Shown: piece by piece, positions 11,870 to 23,794 of the stretch
Layout of the letters: the number at the start of each line of letters is the position of its first letter
Position numbering within the stretch: the stretch's first letter is position 1
Origin: Gonocerus acuteangulatus
Lineage: Eukaryota > Arthropoda > Insecta > Hemiptera > Coreidae
Assembly (NCBI GenBank): GCA_946811695.1
Contig: OX328125.1
Coordinates: 98,818,574 to 98,882,573 of the forward strand
Direction of reading: 5' to 3'
DNA length: 64,000 nucleotides
Notes under the pieces: model-generated
Told to the model about the DNA's origin: nothing
The model's database searches: none
The model's input: only the letters and a program-made list of their open reading frames with translations
Made by a program: the position numbers and the translations under genes

Positions 11870-12065
11870 GGAAAGTAGCTATTGAGGTTGGACTCATGAC
11901 GGAATTTTTGAAAAATTTCTTCAAATCTTTATCGATCCTACCTAGTAGACACCGAAAATGACCCCCGTTAAAATTTATATATATATATATATGTGTGTCT
12001 GTTAACACGATAGCGGCCAGAGTTTTTGTTTTTTCGTCACGAAACTTGGCATATAGCATTCAATT
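11870..12065 (+). repeat. TA-linked dispersed repeat fragment
   Basis: AGCTATTGAGGTTGGACTCA followed by TGACGGAATTTT recurs near 31627 and, more diverged, near 1680. It leads into a short TA tract (about 11978-11994) and GTGTGTCTGTTAACACGATA, the usual sequence next to TA tracts in this window. Confidence 0.45.
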
Positions 12066-12094
12066 AGCAAACGATTGAACGAATTCGTTAACCA

Positions 12095-12705
12095 CCAAAG
12101 TCAGTCCACCGGAAGGGGGGGTTTACCCCGAACCCAAAACACTAATTTGACCATTTCAGCCGTAATATTTGTTACATTTCAACGAAACTTGGTATTCCTA
12201 GTGGTAATATAGATAGAAAAGTGAGATATAAAAATGAACTAAATCGGTTCATTAGGGGGGGGGGGTTTACTCCGAACCCACAATACCAATTCGCCACTAC
12301 CAGCCGTGATTTTTTTTATATTTCGAAGAAACTCGGTATTCGTAGTGGTAATCCACAGGTAAATATGTGTGTAAAAAAAATCTAAATCGGTTCATTAGGA
12401 GGGGGGTTTACTCCGGACCCACAATACCAATTCGCCACTACCAGCCGTGATTTTTGGTATATTTCGACGAAACTCGGTATTCGTAGTGGTAATCTACAGG
12501 TAAATATTTGTTGTAAAAATAAACTAAATCGGTTCATTAGAAGGGGGGGTTTACTCTGGACCCAAATTCCTAATATACTCATACCGTTCGTAATTTTTGC
12601 TGTATTATAACGAAACGCGGTATACGTCGTGGGTAACTCGTGAGAAAGAAGTGTTGTAAAAATGAGCTGAATCGGTCAATCGGAAAGCGGGGTTTTACTT
12701 TGTAA
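12095..12705. repeat. ~140-bp tandem array with a G-run in each unit
   Basis: Four to five diverged units start near 12110, 12248, 12388, 12530 and 12670. Each has a (C)GGTTCATTAG-like start, a run of roughly 6-12 G, GTTTACTCCGAACCCA, then CGAAACTCGGTATTCGTAG. Spacing is about 140 bp and similarity falls toward the 3' end. No coding function is visible. Confidence 0.7.
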
Positions 12706-12804
12706 TATATTTCAATAGAAAAGCCCGCCAGACGTAGGTTCACAAAGCCGCCGCAAGGAGCGCTTTCTACCACTAGAGGGACTATATCCTGTTCCTGCGT
12801 TAGA

Positions 12805-13052
12805 TCAAAATACGATAATATGAGGTTTTTTGTATTTATTACGTAGTGTAATAGGTACCATGTGTAAACATAACTCTGGAAGCAAATTAATAATTGATCA
12901 GTTACTCATTACAAATTTAAAAGAGAACCATTCATGTTTTTATTTCATTTATGTAGGATATTTTAAGGAAATTGTTCTGGAAAGCAGTCTACACTACCCA
13001 AATTCTGAGGAAAGTGCTTAGTTATGCAGCTCCTGCGTGACGGACTTTTTTT
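12805..13052 (+). mobile_element. Unclassified repeat ending in the GTGACGGACTTTTTT terminus
   Basis: TTTATGTAGGATATTTTAAG and a downstream TTATGCAGCTCCTGCGTGAC plus GGACTTTTTTT are paralleled at 21430-21630, 33410-33530 and 42650-42770. The shared order of blocks and a common 3' end suggest one dispersed family. The start is uncertain and there is no ORF. Confidence 0.45.
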
Positions 13053-14444
13053 ATCATCAAGGTGTCACAGGGCGTTAAAATTGGGACTAAGTCTCTGAAA
13101 ATGTTCTGCAAAAAAAATAAAATACCTGTGAAAACGTTGTACTTTTTTTTCATTATTCTGAACATTTCCACCATCTAGCGATTCAATGCAATAATTCATG
13201 AGTTCAAAGTGCTCGACCATTTCCTTATTCATGCTCAGATTTCCGAAAGCTATGACGTAACCAAAATCATATGTTATGTAAATAGATTTGCATAGACGTG
13301 AGAATACATTATTATTTCATATAGTAATATATAGTTTCTAGATAATCTATCTTAAGCAATGTTCAATAGATTACAAAGCAGCGCTATAGGTTAAGATGAA
13401 GGAGTAAAGGTTAAGATAAGACTATATTAGGGCAGCCATCTTGTTAGATAAACAAAGAGCGATATAATATGCATATATATAATTAGATACATGGGAAGAG
13501 TGCGTGTGGCCTCCATTTCTCCATAATTACACCATACTTGAAGCCATTGTCCTGTCCCCTTCTTAGTTAGGAATTAATTTCACCTCGCCTCCACTCCAAC
13601 GGGAAATTTTGTTCTTTTTAAAAAAAAAAAAAAAAAAAATGTCTATAATGCCATGAATACGAAATGATGGGAAAGCCTCGCCAGTGCTTTATCTCAACGA
13701 CAAATACTACGAGATGTCTTCCTCTTCAAATAGATTACAGATTACAGATTGTAGATTTGTGGGTTGTAAATAGGTCTTAGGCAAACCTACACACTATTTC
13801 TCGGGGAAATTACCCGGCCGCCATGATGTGTTTTATCGTCCCATTATATTCAGAGGTGGACAATTATTTGGGAATTAATACAATCTTCGGTTATATATTG
13901 TCACCATTTTCTCTTGTCGTCGACTTTCTAATTAATTGTCAATGTCATGAGAATAAACGCACGTCACGCAAGAGCTGCGTAATTTGAGCACACTCCTTCC
14001 TCAAATTACGGAGCTCATTTGATAATAATATTCATAATAAAAGTTTTCACTTTTACATTTCTAGAATTCTCTACACTAGTAACCCAGAGTGAGGCTGGTA
14101 TAGTCGCATTTACCAACAAATAATACCATAATTTCATAATAATTGATTGTTTCTTATTTATATTTATTTTCAAAATAAAAGGGAAAAAAACGTGAATTAT
14201 GAACAAAGTAAAAATAACATTTATTTCATATCTAAAGAAACTAAATATGAATACGATAACTAAACATAAAAAAGAAGGAAAGAAGAACAATGTAAACAAA
14301 TAAAAATAAATAAATAAAAATGTAAATAAAGAAAAAAAAGGACAATTTGAAAATTGGACTATTCTAAATTTCTTAATTTCATCTGTCTACATAACTTTCA
14401 TATAAATATCTACTTCCGTGTACGATTTTTCTGGTTTTGAGTAC

Positions 14445-14461
14445 ATATATATATATATATA

Positions 14462-14515
<54 letters not shown>
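14445..14515. repeat. TA microsatellite
   Basis: (TA)n with one GTG interruption at about 14467. A/T-rich DNA without genes flanks it on both sides. Confidence 0.95.
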
Positions 14516-14517
<2 letters not shown>

Positions 14518-14970
14518 ATTACTTTGCGAAAAAAATGACTTGTTGCGACTAGTTTTTCTAGTTATTTTTGGGGTCATAAATATCTATTTTTAGCATAAAT
14601 ATGCTTTAGCGATGACTAAACTGAAAAAAAAAAAAAAACATGACAAAAAAGTGTCCGCTGAAGCTCGCGCATGCGAGGTGGCGATGTACGAAACTGTGGC
14701 GTTCGCGCATGCGCGGTGGCCATTTACGATTAAGAAGACTGTGTGTTTTACACACACAGAAGTTTCAGTTTTATTTTAATTAACTGGATTTGCCGATATT
14801 CGATTTTTCACAATTCTAGGATAAACATTATATTATTGGTTTGTGGGGTGGAGATATGTTCCTGAATTTGAGCAGAAGGCTCTAAACAAATTAAATTTTT
14901 TAGTTCAGTTTGTGAAAAATTTTTATTTCAACGGTCTAATTTCCTTCCTATTTTATTTTATACTCTACAG

Positions 14971-15275
14971 CAGAGTTGGGCAAACGTTAGCGCGCGCTAA
15001 AAGCTGATACCTCTCCGCTAATTTAGCGAAACTGTAGAAAGCCAGCGCTAATAATTAGCGGTTAGCGGCGGCAGTGCGCTAACCGCTAATCTATTTATTG
15101 TTACAAGTTGTAACTATAGCTTAAGCTATTAGCAATTACGATATTTCATAAATAGATTAGCGGTTAGCGCACTGCCGCCGCTAACCGCTAATTATTAGCG
15201 CTGGCTTTCTACAGTTTCGCTAAATTAGCGGAGAGGTATCAGCTTTTAGCGCGCGCTAACGTTTGCCCAACTCTG
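14971..15275. mobile_element. hAT foldback MITE with 8-bp target duplication
   Basis: Arms 14971-15098 and 15148-15275 (128 bp each) are near-perfect inverted repeats around a 49-bp centre. The termini are CAGAGTTGGGCAAACG. The element is flanked on both sides by the direct repeat CTCTACAG (14963-14970, 15276-15283), the 8-bp duplication typical of hAT transposition. It has no coding capacity and would depend on a hAT transposase supplied in trans. The arms are rich in TTAGCG/CGCTAA sub-repeats. The perfect duplication and arms suggest a recent insertion. Confidence 0.93.
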
Positions 15276-15734
15276 CTCTACAGCTGATTTCTGAAGGTTC
15301 TGTCTTTCGGGAAGCCTGTAAAATTAGGCAACTATAAATTCAAAGAGCGCTTAAACTAATCGAGTAAATTTTGGATTTATTTATTGGTCTTCTACGTACT
15401 TTATTTTGAACATTGGTCCTTTCTTGTTGTGATATGACTGATGGCTTTTCTTAAGCAAAGGCATTATTAAGAAAATCCAACACCCCAAATGGGGATTATT
15501 TTTTATAGACTGCTATAATTGCTAGATGCTATATTACAAGCTGTGCAATAAAACGGATCCTGTAAAAAGGATTTATAGCCAATAAGAATTAAGAATAAGG
15601 TCCTGAAAGGTCCTGACTAATCCCTAATTGCAGTATAGTCACCAGGGAGGGTTGCTCCTTTAATTCCTTTTTATATGTAAATCTACCCTCTGATGACATT
15701 TCCAAGGTCGAAACTTCTTTTAGAATTTTTTCAT

Positions 15735-15850
15735 CAACCCCCCCTCCCCTATCTTTCGCTGCCCCTGTTCCTTCGCTGCACCCTATTCTTCGCTGCCCCT
15801 GTTCCTTCGCAGCCTCTTATCCTTACCGCCACCCCCTAGCTTCGCTTCCT
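15735..15850. repeat. Pyrimidine-rich imperfect minisatellite
   Basis: CTTCGCTGCCCCTGTTC-like units recur three to four times in a C/T-rich strand. No gene is supported; the open frame downstream (15867-16061) resembles nothing recognisable. Confidence 0.5.
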
Positions 15851-18300
15851 TCCTCCTCACGCCTTCTTGACTCCTTACCCCAAGGGGAGGACTAGAAACA
15901 TCTGTTTCTCACTTAAACTCTCTGCCCCAACTGTCCCTCGAGTCTTTTTATCTGATTTATTAACTGCTAAAGCTCATGATCTCCTCCTCACTCTTTTCGG
16001 AGTAAATTATTGTGCCGCTCATAAAACCAATTTACATAAAGGAAAAAAAAGCTTTCTTTGAGAAGGAAGGGGGCTTTAAAGTGTAGACGAATTTTTTCCC
16101 AAAGAGCAGAATCATTTAGGCTCTTTCTTGTACAGGAAAAATTATTATTATTTAAATATTTATTGTTAATGCTCATCATCATTGGAGAATAGCATATTTT
16201 TACTTAAAGTGAGTTGATGCAGGCGCCGCACTAAGCGAAGCCACGCCAGAGAATCATCAATGTTAGCAAACTCTGTATAATTTGATTATAGTTGGTCATT
16301 TTTAAAAAATAAATAAAAAATACAACAAAATTATATAAAAACATAAAATAGCTAATTGTTCTAAAAAAAAAGAATATCTTAATGAAGTAGAAGTTGTGTT
16401 TTATTAGGATTTCATGTGGAATGTCTAAAGATGATACTCAAGAATTAATAAATATAATTTATGGTAATTTCTTTACGTGGTTGTGATATTGGTAGGTATA
16501 TTTTCCTACTTAGGCTGTAAATAGCTTAGTATTCGCAAACACTATATATATATATATATAATTATTAAATTTAATTTTCCGCCAAAATCAATTTACGCCC
16601 ACGTGTCTATTTACGTCACTTCCGTTACACTTTTTTTATCACACGTGACACAATATATGGATACCTCCAGCCATATGAACAATTTCATGGGAAAACAAAA
16701 TCTCAAGGAATTAAAAAAACGATATCAAGATAGAAAAAAAAATCTTCAATTTTACCTTGTTCCTCTTCAAGGATCTCATCAAAATATGTGGATTATTTTA
16801 ATAAATATTAAAGCTTTACTTCTTGAGATTTGGATGTTTGAAAATTTCTAGAGCCTAGTAAGTACAATAGAATTAATTTTTTTCAGGACCATACACAATT
16901 CAAGTCCGCACAGCAATAAGGAAGTAGCTCCTTATTTCCCCTTTTTTGGCAAATTTCTGAATTTAGTTTCTTGATATTTTTTACATTTTCTTTTCCTTAA
17001 CATAACATAGCCGCCTACTTAATAAAGTAAGTCCATAAGGATTCTATCCTAGCTTTTTTAGAGTGGTGGTGTCAGGTTTAAAAATTTAAAGCTACCTTCT
17101 TTTTGAGCCAAGTTCTATAAAAAAAACCAAAACGTACGACTTTTTCAACTAAAATGAACAAAATTTGCTTTTATTCACATTTTTTAAATTAGGAAGCTTA
17201 TATAAAAATCGAAACAAAGAATGTAAAATACAGAACAAATGCAAAATTCAGTCGAATTGTTGCTCTGTTTCTGTCAAATCATCCTCAGTGTAGCTGAAGG
17301 AGGTACACATTTTAATCCATTGTAGAACGGCGTTTCATTTTCTCCGACATATTTGTGTATCATTACATTTCTCAGTTTTTAAAAGCAGGTGTTGGCTGTA
17401 CGCAGATGGAAAGTCAATAGTGGGCCTCACGCAGTGGTTTGGGTGCTGTGATTCCACTATTGAAGTGAACAGAGCTGCTGTCTTATTCTACCACATGATA
17501 CAGATAATTTCTTAATCCATGTTAAGGTTCTGACCAGAAAATCCCCAAAAATGGAGCAACCTCCTCGTTGCTGTACGCCCGTCAATTTCTGCAAGAGATC
17601 TGAACTTTCCTTCCGTATCGTCGCTTCTCGTTACAAACAACTGGCAGGAATTGAGTTCTTCCCACCCCTCCTAAGGGTAATAAAGTGCCATTAAAAAAGG
17701 AAAGAGGTCCATTAAGATGGAGAGCGGTGGGCGGACTGTCCCGCGTATGCAAAGTACCTCCGTACGCTTAAAATACAAGGGATTTCTCCTATCGGCTAAA
17801 ACTAAAATGCCAAACTAATTATATACAAGCGTGTATTTATACTCACGCCTACGTTTATTATCTCTTTGGCGAAAAATGAAGTCATTAATCTCCCAATGGC
17901 AAAGTCATATCCTTATTTATATCTGACGTACATTAGCAATTGTAAGCATCATTTACATTTTGTAATGTACGTTATGTTAGAACGTTTCGTGTCTTAGGTT
18001 ATGTGATAATACGTGATTTCAAGTATTCATGGATATTAGGGATTCGGCTAAACAACAGCAATGTTTGGTGAGAATCTATATGGACTTTTCGGCTGATTCT
18101 TTGGCAGACTCCTTTAGCAATAAATACAAGGATGCGAAGTGAGACAAAAACAATACCTGAACTGACTATGAAGTACATGTGATATTTAATCAAATCTTAA
18201 TACCAAACATTCCTATATTTTCTTAGGAATTCTCCAACTTATTTACCTTGATACAATTTCAAGTATAGAAGTAGTAGAGGTAAAGGGACCCGTGTTTTAC
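15850..18300. other. No supported feature
   Basis: About 2.4 kb of AT-rich sequence with short open frames only. A less AT-rich patch near 17540-17760 (GTGGGCGGACTGTCCCGCG) could be regulatory, but nothing confirms it. Near 18085-18125 there is a fragment (TTTCGGC..TTTGGCAG..CTT.AGCAATAAAT) that also occurs near 5325 and 56490. Confidence 0.4.
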
Positions 18301-18318
18301 GTTAACTTTGTCAATTAA

Positions 18319-18377
18319 TCATGCTAATACATCAATAATATATATATATACATATATATATTATTGATGTATTAGCA
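18319..18377. repeat. AT-rich perfect palindrome
   Basis: TGCTAATACATCAATAATAT and its complement flank a short TATA core. It lies immediately before the inverted-repeat element at 18388. Confidence 0.75.
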
Positions 18378-18387
18378 AACGTTACGT

Positions 18388-18972
18388 CCGGAATTTAAAT
18401 AGCAAAACTTCAGGAGCGTGTAGGGGACCAAAAAACTAATACAAAAAGTCCTTAAGAGATTTGCTTGTTATTGCTCCGTTTCGGAGAAACTCGCAAAACA
18501 AGTTATCATTTTTGTACTTATATATCTCCATTGTTAATGGAAATAAATTGTCATTTCGAATTGTTTCAAGAAACCAATTACTAAAATTCAATCTCTTGAC
18601 ATAGTCTTGAAGTATATAAATTATAAATATAATCTTGAAGTATATAAATTATAAATATAATCTTGAAGTATATAAATTATAAATATAATCTTGAAGTATA
18701 TAAATTATAAATATAATCTTGAAGTATATAAATTCTGCACTTTTTGAAGATGGCACGGGGAGCGATTATGACGTTTCAAAATTCGTCGTATTGCCTTACG
18801 TGAGGCCAATATCTACATTGAAGTAATGATAGCATAAATAAGAAGTATTTTTGTTTCTTGTTTTGAGATTTTTTTCGGAAAAGAAGGAAAAACGAGGAAA
18901 TCTCTAAAGGATTTTTTGTCTAAGTTTATCGGTCCACTGTACGCTCCTGAAATTTTGCTATTAAAATTCGGG
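18388..18972. mobile_element. Non-autonomous element with ~110-bp inverted repeats
   Basis: The left end (GAATTTAAATAGCAAAACTT, CAGGAGCGTG, ATTTGCTTGTTATTGCTCCG) matches in inverted, diverged form the right end read on the minus strand (GAATTTTAATAGCAAAATTT, CAGGAGCGTA, ATTTCCTCGTTTTTCC). The interior contains a 28-bp tandem repeat. The AGCAAAATTTCAGG-like motif also occurs in the inverted repeats of the 58.7-59.6 kb element. Confidence 0.6.
18604..18731. repeat. 28-bp tandem repeat, about 4.5 units
   Basis: The unit ATCTTGAAGTATATAAATTA plus TAAATATA repeats almost perfectly inside the inverted-repeat element. Confidence 0.92.
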
Positions 18973-18984
18973 GCACTGTGAATA

Positions 18985-18992
18985 TATATATG

Positions 18993-19023
<31 letters not shown>

Positions 19024-19024
19024 T
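18985..19024. repeat. TG microsatellite
   Basis: ATATATATATG grading into (TG)n with one TTTG interruption. Confidence 0.9.
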
Positions 19025-20102
19025 TTAATTAAAAAGCATATGTGACAGGCGAAAGGTCAATACATCTTGAATTTACCACAATTCTTTTTGTAAATATTCT
19101 CTACATTTTCACACCATTCTAAATGCCTTTTTAGCGCCTGGTTACATTTATTTGTATTGATCTTTCATCTGGAACGTTCATGTAATCAACTCTTGGGATC
19201 ACAGTAAAATATTGAACCCTCTACAGAAGTCTGTGACCAAAAAACCGCTTGCGATTTTTTTTTACTGTTTCTGGTGTATTTTTGCTTGCTGAAACCGAAA
19301 AAAAATACTCAAAAATTCCATCACGTCTAGTTTTTTAGCAAAACATTTTTGTTTTCTTTTTTTTAATACATAGTGCTTAAAATTGTTATTTGCTCACCCC
19401 CAGAAATAATACGAAATGAAAGAAAAGTGGCAGGGGAGAAGGCGGTTGGGATTACTAAATAAGAGATGTAAGGATGCCCAAAATCATGTCATAATGAGCT
19501 GAATGTTTTAAGAATTTTGTGCTCAATTAAAAACAAAGGAATTTTTGTATTAGTTTGCACAAAAATTATTTTCTACATTGTAGTGTTTTTATGTATCCAA
19601 AGATCATATTTTGAAAGAAAACTGTGATGGACAAAAAAAGGCGGTCATCTTTGAGTTCAGCTCACCAAAAAGCATAAAATTTGCCTAAAATATTCCATGA
19701 AGGAGATCAAAATAAATATTTAGTAGACAAGTGTTAATATTATTTATATCAAATAACCATAAACTGGGTCTGGGAGAGCTTGCGGTAATGAGAAAGTTTT
19801 TATAGCCGACCATAAATTTTAATCAATCCAAAATATGGTTTTTCATATAGTTATGAGATTTAATTACCAGTCTCCTTAAAGAGGCTATTAGAAGACCATG
19901 GAAGAAGGCGATCGGATCGCTGAGGGGACCGCGAATCGCTGTCATTGGAATTTCAAAGGGACCGGAATTCGCCGACATAAATTTGTATGGTGGCTCCTTG
20001 GGGTGCGTTACATATGTATAAATTCCTAAGAAGGGAAGCCGCCAGACCGGCTCTCACCAATCAGCTAGAAGAGCCTCACTTCAAAAATCATCAGTCCTTC
20101 AC

Positions 20103-20171
20103 TCGGAGCCTGGCGTCCCGCAGGGTTCAACATTAGCTCCTTTATTATTTCATCTTTCTCACTTTCGTTGA
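20103..20171 (+). pseudogene. Non-LTR retrotransposon reverse transcriptase fragment
   Basis: In frame [20 protein letters not shown], then a stop. GVPQGSxLxPLLF is the conserved RT fingers/palm block just before the catalytic FADD segment in non-LTR elements. No FADD motif follows, so only a short scrap survives. Confidence 0.8.
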
Positions 20172-20338
20172 GAGATGGCTTTTTTATTGCTTGTTATTTT
20201 AGTTGTATTTAAATTGAAAATTATGAAATTACTCTGCCTGTTATTAAGCATAATTATTAGTGCTATTTTTAAAGAAGATATAATTTTTTTGTAAAAGATA
20301 CAAATCGAATACACATAAATTTGAATACAATACATTTG

Positions 20339-20552
<214 letters not shown>

Positions 20553-20654
20553 ATTCTTATATATGACCCAAAATATCCAAATTCTTTTTTATCCTAGTAG
20601 GCATGGGGTCATTAAAGCAGTCTTCCTTTTTTTTATTTTTTTTATACTACTTTA

Positions 20655-20712
20655 TTTATTGGGCCCGACATGTCTCGTGCGTCTTTTCTTCGCACCTCTT
20701 CAGGGGCACTTC
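20655..20712 (-). ncRNA. Hammerhead ribozyme motif with a broken core (left arm)
   Basis: On the minus strand: CTGAAGA (20697-20703), a GTGCG/CGCAC helix II, then GAGA where GAAA is required (plus-strand TCTC at 20673-20676), then ACATGTC. The second A after G12 (A14) has become G, a position needed for catalysis. Probably inactive, in contrast to the right arm. Confidence 0.65.
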
Positions 20713-20839
20713 TTGCAAGGAAGTCCTCTCGTTCCCAAGTACTCCCTCTGGAGTCCGGCTTATTACCTAATAATAAGTATAATAGTAATAAGCCGGACTC
20801 CAGAGGGAGTACTTGGGAACGAGAGGACTTCCTTGCAAG

Positions 20840-20892
20840 AAGTGCCCCTGAAGAGGTGCGAAGAAAAGACGCACGAAACATGTCGGGCCCAA
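20840..20892 (+). ncRNA. Hammerhead ribozyme motif with intact core (right arm)
   Basis: Core CTGAAGA at 20848-20854 (position 7 is free, so A is allowed). Helix II is GTGCG/CGCAC (20856-20860, 20870-20874) with a 9-nt loop, followed by GAAA at 20875-20878. The self-complementary stem III ACATGT is at 20878-20883 and the cleavage-site C at 20884. Stem I pairs GCCC (20844-20847) with GGGC (20885-20888). Cleavage is predicted between 20884 and 20885. Confidence 0.8.
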
Positions 20893-20958
20893 TAAATAAA
20901 GTAGTATAAAAAAAGGAAGACTGCTTTAATGACCCCATGCCTACTAGGATAAAAAAGA

Positions 20959-20959
<1 letters not shown>

Positions 20960-21017
<58 letters not shown>
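20960..21017. repeat. TA microsatellite
   Basis: (TA)n with one TTTATA interruption, starting at the right end of the palindromic element. Confidence 0.95.
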
Positions 21018-21018
<1 letters not shown>

Positions 21019-21076
21019 TACTAGATGTTTTAGGGATATTATATCATGCAATTGAAATAATATTGTTTTTTCATTG

Positions 21077-21133
21077 AAAGCTGGTGTCCCGCAGGGTTCT
21101 ACATTAGGTCCATCACTATTTCCATCTTTCTAA
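21077..21133 (+). pseudogene. Second non-LTR reverse transcriptase fragment
   Basis: AGVPQGSTLGPSLFPSF followed by a stop, the same conserved RT block as at 20103. The two scraps lie about 1 kb apart on the same strand, with the palindromic element and TA tracts between them. They may be two copies of one retrotransposon. Confidence 0.75.
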
Positions 21134-21814
21134 CTTCTTCCTTGAAAATGATGAAATTTCTGGGTGTATTTTTAATATTAATTATTGCTATTTTTGGAAA
21201 AAGATTTCATTTAATAAGATAAAGATGTGTTTTAAAAATTGTGTAGGTCGGTCCATTAGAAGTTGTGGTTTATTCCGTATTAAGTTGAAATTAAAATAAA
21301 CCTCCACACCGGCTCCAGCATTGATTTTTATTTCTAACACCAAAATCGCTAAACAGGGGCGCTTTTCGAATTTTCTCAGTTGTTACGATTATGGGATATT
21401 CTCTTTTAACATGTGATTATTCACCAAGATAGATAATGAAAAATGTGAAGTTTTGTGTATTTATTAAGTCGTGTAGTACCTCGCATTCACAATACTCCAT
21501 GAGAAAATTAATTAAGAATAAAAATATTCTTTTCTTTTTTGTATGTAGGTTATTTCAAGCAAATTATTCAGGAATGCAGTGTGATCTATCCGCCTTCTGT
21601 GGAATGATAATTACCTTCGTGACGGACTTTTGTTTTGTTTTTTTAGATTTTAATTATATATATTAGAATTAATTATCTTCTTCAGATAAATAATATTATG
21701 AATGAGATAGACAATGAAATGTTTTGCTAATGTATAAACTATTTTTTATGTTTAACTCTCTGAGTTTGATGTTGAAGTTGTCCCTAGATTGTCTAGTCAA
21801 AAGAGGAAAAGGAT

Positions 21815-23092
21815 TGTTCGTGTTTCCAGTCGAAAGGTGATGAGTACTACTACTCTACTAGTACTTTGTACACTAGCTACTTGTAGAGTACTCGTAGTCC
21901 AGTACTGTTCGTGTTTCCAGTCGATAGGTGATGAGTACTACTACACTACTAGTACTTTGTACACTAGCTACTTGTAGAGTACTCGTAGTCCAGTACTGTT
22001 CGTGTTTCCAGTCCATAGGTGATGAGTACTACTACTCTACTAGTACTTTGTACACTAGCTACTTGTAGAGTACTCGTAGTCCAGTACTGTTCGTGTTTCC
22101 AGTCGATAGGTGATGAGTACTACTACACAACTAGTAGTTTGTACACTAGCTACTTGTAGAGTACTCGTAGTCCAGTACTGTTCGTGTTTCCAGTCGATAG
22201 GTGATGAGTACTACTACACAACTAGTAGTTTGTACACTAGCTACTTGTAGAGTACTCGTAGTCCAGTACTGTTCGTGTTTCCAGTCGATAGGTGATGGGT
22301 ACTACTACACAACTAGTAGTTTGTACACTAGCTACTTGTAGAGTACTCGTAGTCCAGTACTGTTCGTGTTTCCAGTCGATAGGTGATGAGTACTACTACA
22401 CAACTAGTAGTTTGTACACTAGCTACTTGTAGAGTACTCGTAGTCCAGTACTGTTCGTGTTTCCAGTCGATAGGTGATGAGTACTACTACACAACTAGTA
22501 GTTTGTACACTAGCTACTTGTAGAGTACTCGTAGTCCAGTACTGTTCGTGTTTCCAGTCGATAGGTGATGAGTACTACTACACAACTAGTAGTTTGTACA
22601 CTAGCTACTTGTAGAGTACTCGTAGTCCAGTACTGTTCGTGTTTCCAGTCGATAGGTGATGAGTACTACTACACAACTAGTAGTTTGTACACTAGCTACT
22701 TGTAGAGTACTCGTAGTCCAGTACTGTTCGTGTTTCCAGTCGATAGGTGATGAGTACTACTACACAACTAGTAGTTTGTACACTAGCTACTTGTAGAGTA
22801 CTCGTAGTCCAGTACTGTTCGTGTTTCCAGTCGATAGGTGATGAGTACTACTACAAAACTAGTAGTTTGTACACTAGCTACTTGTAGAGTACTCGTAGTC
22901 CAGTACTGTTCGTGTTTCCAGTCGATAGGTGATGAGTACTACTACACAACTAGTAGTTTGTACACTAGCTACTTGTAGAGTACTCGTAGTCCAGTACTGT
23001 TCGTGTTTCCAGTCGATAGGTGATGAGTACTACTACACAACTAGTAGTTTGTACACTAGCTACTTGTAGAGTACTCGTAGTCCAGTACTGTT
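21815..23092. repeat. 91-bp satellite, 14 units
   Basis: The unit begins TGTTCGTGTTTCCAGTCGAT, continues AGGTGATGAGTACTACTAC and ends GAGTACTCGTAGTCCAGTAC. Units start at 21815, 21906, 21997 and so on at an exact 91-bp step. The first three differ from the rest (ACTCTACTAGTACTTTG instead of ACACAACTAGTAGTTTG), while the distal units are nearly identical, which suggests recent expansion. Each unit contains GTAC/CTAG-rich self-complementary segments. Confidence 0.97.
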
Positions 23093-23375
23093 CTCCCGTC
23101 AGCTAAATACAAGGTAAAGGTCGAGCGTTGAACTTGGTTTTGCATCCTTGTTCATGACTACGTCAGCTTCTCTACCAATTAGTTCCCTCTTCTTTGTGTT
23201 TGTCCTCCTCCTTACTCACACAATCCTTCACAGACACAATCCTCCTCACACATACAATCATCTTCGCAATCTCAGGAATTTTTTTCTGAGGTTGTTTAAC
23301 GTTCTTCTTTGGGATTTACAATTCTCCTACAAATCTGTACCTTAAGAATATTCCATTCCATTTTTCCCTTCAAAG

Positions 23376-23507
23376 ATGTCATCTCCGATTTGTACCTCGG
23401 GCAATGTACATCTCAGAGTGAAGCATATTTTGATGAATTGCATAGCTTATGAAGAGCAACATCAGCTGTCAATGAAATATTATCAGATGGAACTAATCAG
23501 AAAAATT
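23376..23507 (+). pseudogene. Non-LTR retrotransposon C-terminal Cys/His motif remnant
   Basis: The open stretch CTSGNVHLRVKHILMNCIAY has the C-x(n)-[LT]xVKHIL-x-x-C pattern found at the end of many LINE polyproteins. About 20 more residues follow before a stop. The first Cys pair is incomplete. A related copy is at 41330. Confidence 0.6.
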
Positions 23508-23794
23508 TAATTACTCCATTATCAAAAATCATAACTTTCTTCGGCACCCCCAAGTTACTACTAAAGAGTGTTCTCTTTACGAAGGAAGTGACCTAGAAAA
23601 TTTCTTTTCATCCTATGATAGCAGTAATTTGTTTATTATGTTGATTGATAAGTGAGTTTAAATAGTATGTTGTTTTTTTTTGCCTTACACGCCCCAACCC
23701 AAGGGCATGAAATGCATAATAGTGTGTCAAGTTTACACGATAGGGCGCTGAAGTCAGTGAGGTTTTTCGCCCTGAATATTTCAAACACAAACAA

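Larger units (their letters stand above)
20579..20962. mobile_element. Palindromic hammerhead-bearing element
   Basis: Arms 20579-20766 and 20785-20962 are near-perfect inverted repeats around an 18-bp centre, so the whole 384 bp can fold into a hairpin. TA microsatellites border it. Each arm contains a hammerhead motif directed toward the outside. A partly deleted relative lies at 27913-28150. There is no ORF of note. The hammerhead type points to a Penelope-like origin, perhaps two terminal repeats joined head to head. Confidence 0.8.

Noticed and set aside
15690..15730. CTGATGACATTTCCAAGGTCGAAAC resembling a hammerhead core
   Set aside because: The sequence between core and GAAA has no complementary helix II, and no stem I was found.
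17230..17300. Minus-strand CTGAGGA..GAAACAGAGC resembling a hammerhead
   Set aside because: Helix II could form only two base pairs and no stem III or stem I pairing is evident.
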